NCBI RefSeq assembly: GCF_000179915.2
Contig: NC_014963.1
Location: 806,001 to 870,000 of the forward strand
DNA length: 64,000 nt
Direction: 5' to 3'
DNA from: Terriglobus saanensis SP1PR4
Lineage (GTDB): Bacteria > Acidobacteriota > Terriglobia > Terriglobales > Acidobacteriaceae
In this document: positions 59,734 through 64,000 of the stretch, one piece after another
How the letters are laid out: each line of letters begins with the position of its first letter
How positions within the stretch are numbered: position 1 is the first letter of the stretch
Notes under the pieces: generated by a model
Database searches by the model: none
Told to the model about the DNA's origin: nothing
The model's input: the letters and a program-made list of their open reading frames with translations, nothing else
Program-made: the position numbers and the translations under genes

Positions 59734-61310
59734 GGCAGTTGGGTGCCGCGCGTCGCCAGCGCTTGGCGGAGGCCGAGTGCGGCGCTGTTAGTGGGTTCCA
59801 GTTGTAGCGCGTGCGATACGTTGGCCGCAGAGGCGGCGTTTGCGCCGGTTTGCAGGTCGAGCCGTGCGAGCACCAGGTAAGCCTGGACGTTGGGTTTCAG
59901 CGTAATGGAGGTCTGCGCCTCGGTGCGCGCCTCGGCTGTGTTGCCGCTGCGCTCGCGCACTTCTGCGAGGCCCGCGTGTGCTGCTGCGTTCTTCGGATCG
60001 GCGTTCGCCGCGGATTGAAACTCGCGCTCGGACTCGAGAACAAGGCCTTGAGCGAGGTAATCGCGGCCAAGCTGGGTGGTCTGAGCGGCGCGCTCAGAGG
60101 GCGGAAGTGCCGCCATCTTCATGAGGCGGAGTTGGTCAAGCTGAAAAGCGGCTTGACGGAAAGAGGCCTCGGAGTATGTGCGACGAACCCGTTCTTGCGG
60201 ATCGAATCCATTGCTGGTCTTCTGTGGTGCGGCTACGGAGAGGGCTGTGCGCAGTTCCGTTGCTTCGCCATCGTTGGTGTGGATCTGCAGAGCCTTGTCG
60301 ATCTCAAGGCGCGCGTTGACGAAGTCTCCACGGCGGCGCAGAGCTACCGCAATATTGAAGTGGTAGTCGGCATCCTGCGGATCGGCAGCGGAGGCACGCT
60401 GCAAGAGCGGCGTCGCGTCTTTCTTCTGCCGGGCCTGAGCCACGCCCTGGTTATTGACGACTTCGGGCAGGGGAAGACGGCTGGCGACAAAGCCAAAGGA
60501 GCTTTCGGCGTCAGCGTAATGCGCCGTGTTGAAGCGGGCCAGGCCGCGATAGAAGCCTGCCTCAAGCGCCAGAGGACTGTTCGCGGGGATCCTGGCAAAG
60601 GTGGCTGCAGCGCCGTCGTAGTCGCGCACAGCATACTGCGCCTTCCCCAACGCAAGCAGCGCTGCGGGATAGGTGGGCGAGATGAGAACTGCCGCCTGGA
60701 GACGCTTAAGGCGCTCGTCGTCGTTTAGCGTGCTGATGCCGCGGATGTAGTTTTCGTAGGCATCGAGCTTGATGTCATGCGAGGTGGCGACGAAGGTACC
60801 GAGCGCCACGTTGAAGTTGGGATCCATCTGCTTCGCGATCTTCCAGGCGATGCTGTTTTCGAGATCCAGCAGGCGCGGCAGGTCCGACGAGTCATCCATG
60901 GGCTTCGACAGGGACAGCTGGTTGATGCGTAGTAGCTGTGCCTGTGCAGAGACCTGATTGTCGCGCATGGAATAGCTGCCGACGACGACATACTCGGCGT
61001 CCAGCGTCTGTGCGATGCGGATGGTGGTCGCGCGCGACGGGCGGAATCCCGGGGGCAGACCGAGATGGTCGAGCGCGTACTGGCGGTCGTCCCTGCTGAT
61101 GGTGAGGAAACCGGCGGATGTCAGGCGCTGGTTGAGCGTCTCGGCGAAAGACTCGCCGATCCAGTCGAGCGACGGCTGTCCGCTCCGATTGTCGAAGGGA
61201 AGAACGAGGACGACACGACCGCCGGTGTCGGTGCTTTGTGCTCGAGACGCGATAGGCATCACGCAGGCGAACAGGACGAGGAAGCAGCGAAGGCGAACGA
61301 AGCGTGTCAC
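59730..61310 (-). CDS. Exported TPR protein with TolB/FlgO-like N-terminal domain
   Basis: A 526-residue periplasmic protein. GTG 61310 begins a signal peptide (TRFVRLRCFLVLFACVMPIA, cleaved near SRAQ). Residues 30-160 resemble the TolB-N/FlgO-like ADP-binding-like fold: VVLVLPFDNRSGQPSLDWIG, then AETLNQRLTSAGFLTISRDD and AQTLDAEYVVVGSYSM. The rest is TPR repeats: YPAALLALGKAQYAVRDYDG, SPLALEAGFYRGLARFN, DYHFNIAVALRRRGDFVNAR, and AAAHAGLAEVRERSGNTAEA, at least six copies. Probably a scaffold in an envelope complex. Its stop overlaps the NfeD start (ATGA), linking it to the NfeD-slipin module. Confidence 0.87.
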   Translation of the reverse strand: MTRFVRLRCFLVLFACVMPIASRAQSTDTGGRVVLVLPFDNRSGQPSLDWIGESFAETLNQRLTSAGFLTISRDDRQYALDHLGLPPGFRPSRATTIRIAQTLDAEYVVVGSYSMRDNQVSAQAQLLRINQLSLSKPMDDSSDLPRLLDLENSIAWKIAKQMDPNFNVALGTFVATSHDIKLDAYENYIRGISTLNDDERLKRLQAAVLISPTYPAALLALGKAQYAVRDYDGAAATFARIPANSPLALEAGFYRGLARFNTAHYADAESSFGFVASRLPLPEVVNNQGVAQARQKKDATPLLQRASAADPQDADYHFNIAVALRRRGDFVNARLEIDKALQIHTNDGEATELRTALSVAAPQKTSNGFDPQERVRRTYSEASFRQAAFQLDQLRLMKMAALPPSERAAQTTQLGRDYLAQGLVLESEREFQSAANADPKNAAAHAGLAEVRERSGNTAEARTEAQTSITLKPNVQAYLVLARLDLQTGANAASAANVSHALQLEPTNSAALGLRQALATRGTQLP

Positions 61311-61345
61311 AGCCTGATTATAGTTCTCGCGGCTTTTCTCGAAGA

Positions 61346-62950
61346 TCAGGGAAGGCGCAGATGGGCGTCCATGGTGCGGGGAAAGCGAAGAACGGCGGCC
61401 CACTCGCCTTTGCGGTCTGCCTGCCATACGACGTCTCCGTGGAGCAGGCGTGCGATCTCCTGCGGAGGCATGTCGTCGTGGAAGTCGAAGTACTTGGTGT
61501 CGTTCGGCATGTTTGTCGTGCTGGACGTCCCGGGCGGAAGGTACTTGGTGGAGAAGACGATGGCGGTGTCGAAGCGGTCCTGCTCGCCCATCGCCTTCAC
61601 GATCTCCTGCGCAGAGAAGTTCTCAAGGGGCGTCATACGAAGAGGTATCCTGACGTATCCAAGCTCCGGGCGGATCAGGTCGGCCCCGACCGGCCAGGCA
61701 GTGAGAATGGTCGCCTGCGGCCAGCGATGCGCAACGACACTGATGGCCTGCTGATGCAGCTCGATCATGTCGCGATAGGCGAGGTTGTCTTCCGGAGCAT
61801 AGGGATAGTTGGGGTTTACCTCGCAGGCCACCGCGAAGCCCGCAAGCGCGACCGTCGCGATGAGAGGCCACTGCGCAAAGCGCTGTCTCCAAAGCGAGAC
61901 GCATATCAAAAGAAGCAGCGGATAGATCGGCAACAGATAACGCGTGAGGAGTGCACCACCGAGGATGGAGAAGGCAATCCAATTGGCCACACCGATGAAC
62001 GCGATCGCCCAGAGGGCGTGCTGCGACAGGGTAGTGCGATCTTCACCGTTGCGCGTGCGAAGCGGCGGAAGCAGAAGCACCGCTGCCGTGCACAGCGTAA
62101 CCACCCAGAGGTTCATGTGGAAGGTGAGATGAACCAGGCGATGCCAGAGGCTAAGCAGGATGCGATGCACGCTCATGTTCGCCGTGGCGTTGTAACGAAG
62201 ATACTCGGGATTGCCAAAGGTGAAGCCCGTCTTCAGGCGATGGAAGATGTACCAGGCGATAAGCGGAAAGACGGTAGAGGAGATCCACGCAAAGATTTGT
62301 AGATGTTCGCGTCGGATAAGGCTGTTCCTGCGGTTGCGCCACGCCAGGAAAAGTTCATAAGCCGAGAGTGCCGCTGGCGTGACGATGGCGGTTTCCTTCG
62401 CCATCACAGAGAGCGTGAAGAGGAGGAGGCAGAGCGGCCGCGCGTACTTCCGTTTCTGGGTGAAGTAGAGCGTGAGGGCCCAGAGCGTCGCCGCTGCCGC
62501 GAAGATGTCCGCATGGGCAAGACTGCTCTGCGCAAACCAGATTGGGTAGATCGCCGTAAGCACGGTGACCGTGGCGGCCACGGCTTCGTCCGCGAGGATT
62601 CGGCCCAGCCGATACACCGCGAGCAGGGCCAGTGCTGCGATCAGGCAGACAAAAAGCCGCGTGCTGTAGATGTGAAAGCCCGCGATCTTCCACCATGCCG
62701 CAAGCAGGATCGAGGGAAGCGGCGGATGCGCGTTGCGCATCGTGGAGACCGGAAGTACGGTGCCAAAGCGGAAGAAGTCCCACGCCGCAGGGATGTAGTA
62801 TCCACCTTCATCCCAGAAGTAAGGAAGGCGCAGAAGCGTGAAGTGCAAGATATAGACCGCTACGAAGATCGGCGGATAGAGCATCCAGAGTGGAAGCGCT
62901 GCGAGTTGTTTCTCCCCGTTACGGGCGCTTTGGAGCCGTTTGCGAAGCAT
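61346..62950 (-). CDS. GT39-family (ArnT/PMT-like) membrane glycosyltransferase
   Basis: A 534-residue polytopic protein with about ten to eleven membrane helices. The catalytic acidic site of the GT-C fold is in the first loop: LLRLPYFWDEGGYYIPAAWD, with DE. Further family blocks are NAHPPLPSILLAAWWKIAGF and SSLAHADIFAAAATLWALTL with a conserved HAD sequence, and LGGALLTRYLLPIYPLLLLI. Likely transfers a sugar from a polyprenyl-phosphate donor to lipid A, protein or another envelope acceptor. The DUF3467 gene ends six bases upstream, and the TPR gene begins 35 bases downstream. It is a second GT39-like gene in the window (the other is at 51049-52740). Confidence 0.9.
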   Translation of the reverse strand: MLRKRLQSARNGEKQLAALPLWMLYPPIFVAVYILHFTLLRLPYFWDEGGYYIPAAWDFFRFGTVLPVSTMRNAHPPLPSILLAAWWKIAGFHIYSTRLFVCLIAALALLAVYRLGRILADEAVAATVTVLTAIYPIWFAQSSLAHADIFAAAATLWALTLYFTQKRKYARPLCLLLFTLSVMAKETAIVTPAALSAYELFLAWRNRRNSLIRREHLQIFAWISSTVFPLIAWYIFHRLKTGFTFGNPEYLRYNATANMSVHRILLSLWHRLVHLTFHMNLWVVTLCTAAVLLLPPLRTRNGEDRTTLSQHALWAIAFIGVANWIAFSILGGALLTRYLLPIYPLLLLICVSLWRQRFAQWPLIATVALAGFAVACEVNPNYPYAPEDNLAYRDMIELHQQAISVVAHRWPQATILTAWPVGADLIRPELGYVRIPLRMTPLENFSAQEIVKAMGEQDRFDTAIVFSTKYLPPGTSSTTNMPNDTKYFDFHDDMPPQEIARLLHGDVVWQADRKGEWAAVLRFPRTMDAHLRLP

Positions 62951-62956
62951 CGCTGG

Positions 62957-63274
62957 CTAGTGCACGGGCCCGTTGGCAGCAGGGAACTGCGGCTCCAGAT
63001 GCACTTCGCCAAAGGTCTGCTCGTACTGTGCGAGGTTCTGCCCCAGCACGTTCCAGAGCGCCTTCGCCTGCTGCGGGCTGAGATAAATCCCCTGCAGATT
63101 GCGGATGTTGACTTCGTCCGGAGAGGTTGTGGGCTGCAGGGTTCCGAAGACGAGCATGAAGTCCCAGACGCTCATCTTCACCTGCACGCTGTTCGCATAG
63201 GTGTCGCGATAATCCGGTGCATCAGTGAGCGTCAGCTTCTGCTGCTGTAGATCGGGGACCTTCATCTCGCTCAT
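62957..63274 (-). CDS. DUF3467 protein
   Basis: A 105-residue cytoplasmic protein of unknown function. The conserved segments are [20 protein letters not shown] and [20 protein letters not shown] followed by [15 protein letters not shown], the DUF3467 pattern. The frame stays open upstream across tRNA-Leu, but ATG 63274 (or 63265) is the realistic start. It precedes the GT39 gene by six bases and lies 24 bases after the tRNA-Leu gene in the same direction. Seen in many Acidobacteriota and Planctomycetes-type genomes. Confidence 0.83.
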   Translation of the reverse strand: MSEMKVPDLQQQKLTLTDAPDYRDTYANSVQVKMSVWDFMLVFGTLQPTTSPDEVNIRNLQGIYLSPQQAKALWNVLGQNLAQYEQTFGEVHLEPQFPAANGPVH

Positions 63275-63297
63275 CGTTTCACTCTTTGTTCCCAATT

Positions 63298-63382
63298 TGG
63301 TGCGAAAGGGGGGACTTGAACCCCCACGGATTGCTCCGCCAGATCCTAAGTCTGGTGCGTCTGCCAATTTCGCCACTTTCGC
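63298..63382 (-). tRNA. tRNA-Leu (TAG)
   Basis: On the minus strand GCGAAAG (63382-63376) pairs with CTTTCGC (63308-63302), with discriminator A and encoded CCA at 63300-63298. The anticodon loop CTTAGGA gives TAG, reading CTA/CTG leucine codons. A variable arm of about 12 bases is present, as expected for class II tRNA-Leu. The T-arm is GGGGG-TTCAAGT-CCCCC. Confidence 0.95.
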
Positions 63383-63467
63383 GCTTGATCAGTGTAAATC
63401 AGCAGCCTTATGCCGTGTGTCGCACGGTGTGTTGCGTCGCGTAAACTTAGGCCGAAGGAAAAGGCAC

Positions 63468-64000
63468 ATGAAGGCACTTGTGAAGGCGCGCGCCGAGCGC
63501 GGATTGTGGATTGAAGATGTGCCCGAACCCGAGATGGGCATTAACGATGTGAAAATTCGAGTGCTGGCCACTGGCATCTGCGGGACCGACCTGCATATCT
63601 ACGAATGGGACGCTTGGGCGCAGAAGACCATCCCTGTGCCGCTGGTGATCGGGCATGAGTTTGTTGGCGAAATCGCGGCTGTCGGATCGAATGTGACCGA
63701 CTTTCATGTCGGCGACCGTGTAAGTGGCGAAGGCCACGTCGTCTGCGGGCGCTGCCGGAACTGTCTCGCTGGCAGGCGACATCTGTGCGCGCATACGCAG
63801 GGTGTCGGCGTGAATCGCGCAGGGGCCTTTGCGGAGTACATCGTGTTGCCGATGACGAACATCTGGCGGCACGACCACGGCATCGACCTCGATGTCGCGG
63901 CGATCTTCGATCCCTTCGGCAACGCGGTGCATACGGCCCTGGCGTTTCCCGTATTGGGAGAAGACGTTCTGGTAACCGGTGCCGGTCCGATCGGGATTAT
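63468..64000 (+). CDS. tdh: L-threonine 3-dehydrogenase, C-terminus outside window
   Basis: Zinc-dependent medium-chain dehydrogenase that oxidises threonine to 2-amino-3-oxobutyrate. Only the first 177 residues are in the window. The N-terminus [19 protein letters not shown] and the catalytic zinc site [20 protein letters not shown], with IGHEFVG, are typical of Tdh rather than general alcohol dehydrogenases (the TDLHIYEWD block). The structural zinc cysteines are in [15 protein letters not shown]. The nucleotide-binding loop [10 protein letters not shown] begins just before the window edge. AAGGAAAAGG lies about six bases before ATG 63468. It is divergent from tRNA-Leu. Confidence 0.93.
   Translation, partial: MKALVKARAERGLWIEDVPEPEMGINDVKIRVLATGICGTDLHIYEWDAWAQKTIPVPLVIGHEFVGEIAAVGSNVTDFHVGDRVSGEGHVVCGRCRNCLAGRRHLCAHTQGVGVNRAGAFAEYIVLPMTNIWRHDHGIDLDVAAIFDPFGNAVHTALAFPVLGEDVLVTGAGPIGI

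Noticed and set aside
63276-63376. N-terminal extension beginning [14 protein letters not shown]
   Set aside because: This is the translation of the tRNA-Leu gene, a common annotation artefact; the DUF3467 protein starts at 63274.

Overview
The window looks like a chromosomal stretch of a GC-rich, diderm member of the Acidobacteriota (Terriglobales: Granulicella, Terriglobus or Edaphobacter type). The grounds are a PadR regulator next to a remnant of the Acidobacteria-type orphan permease (ADOP) family, Kdo and LPS-export genes (kdsD, kdsB, an lptE-like lipoprotein), DUF1844 and DUF3467 proteins, a duplicated ThyX-like protein, and a dispersed family of intergenic stem-loop repeats. This is inference from gene content; no 16S rRNA gene is present. 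Almost all of the window is housekeeping DNA. I see no prophage, insertion sequence or CRISPR array.

Layout. 1-4796 (minus): kdsD, a TlpA-like thioredoxin, proS and a class A PBP cut by the window edge. 4860-5941 (plus): a membrane-anchored thioredoxin and a stand-alone DsbD alpha-domain. 6164-11411: gltX, a VapBC-type toxin-antitoxin pair, divergent ispF/ispD, a GNAT protein and tilS. 11635-15574 (plus): ftsH, lptE, a secreted dienelactone hydrolase and an XRE regulator. 15813-21554 (minus): S15-type hydrolase, diguanylate cyclase, holA, truncated ADOP permease and PadR. 21672-25359: a cupin, a CGNR regulator divergent from a Tat-exported hydrolase, a GNAT protein and fabG. 25474-30398 (plus): a double ThyX protein, recA, and a BlaI / M56-TonB pair. 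30472-33266: Spy-like protein, anti-sigma and ECF sigma (minus), divergent from an intradiol dioxygenase. 33369-39034 (plus): coaD, a P450, an aminotransferase, a phosphohexomutase and a HAD phosphatase. 39267-44178: kdsB, tRNA-Met, a catalytically dead S41 protease homologue and PBP1A. 44150-47582 (minus): ribF, an MBL hydrolase, DUF1844 and ygfZ. 47664-56647 (plus): metalloprotease, mtnP, PfkB kinase, GT39-like protein, dapF, LD-carboxypeptidase, mpl and plsC. 56721-63382 (minus): SPOR, slipin, beta-barrel, NfeD, TPR, GT39 and DUF3467 proteins and tRNA-Leu. 63468-64000: start of tdh.

How the genes fit together. Cell-envelope biogenesis is the main theme: two class A PBPs, Kdo synthesis, LptE, DapF plus LD-carboxypeptidase plus Mpl (DAP supply and muropeptide recycling), PlsC, SPOR, slipin/NfeD and two GT39-like membrane glycosyltransferases. 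Several modules carry their own regulator with visible operator-like palindromes (PadR, CGNR, BlaI). 

The most unusual signals are: (i) nine copies of a two-hairpin intergenic repeat whose stems change sequence but keep pairing, interleaved with REP-like TTGTCATCCCG units; (ii) an S41 protease homologue in which both the catalytic Ser and Lys are replaced, coupled to PBP1A; (iii) a ThyX tandem duplication in which each half keeps a complementary part of the signature; (iv) a BlaR1-type M56 peptidase ending in a TonB domain; (v) an ADOP permease reduced to its C-terminal third behind an intact PadR gene.

No gene-free stretch exceeds about 300 bases. The largest gaps (5942-6163, 11412-11634, 35473-35751, 39035-39266) hold the repeats or, before ftsH, a leader with a weak promoter candidate.
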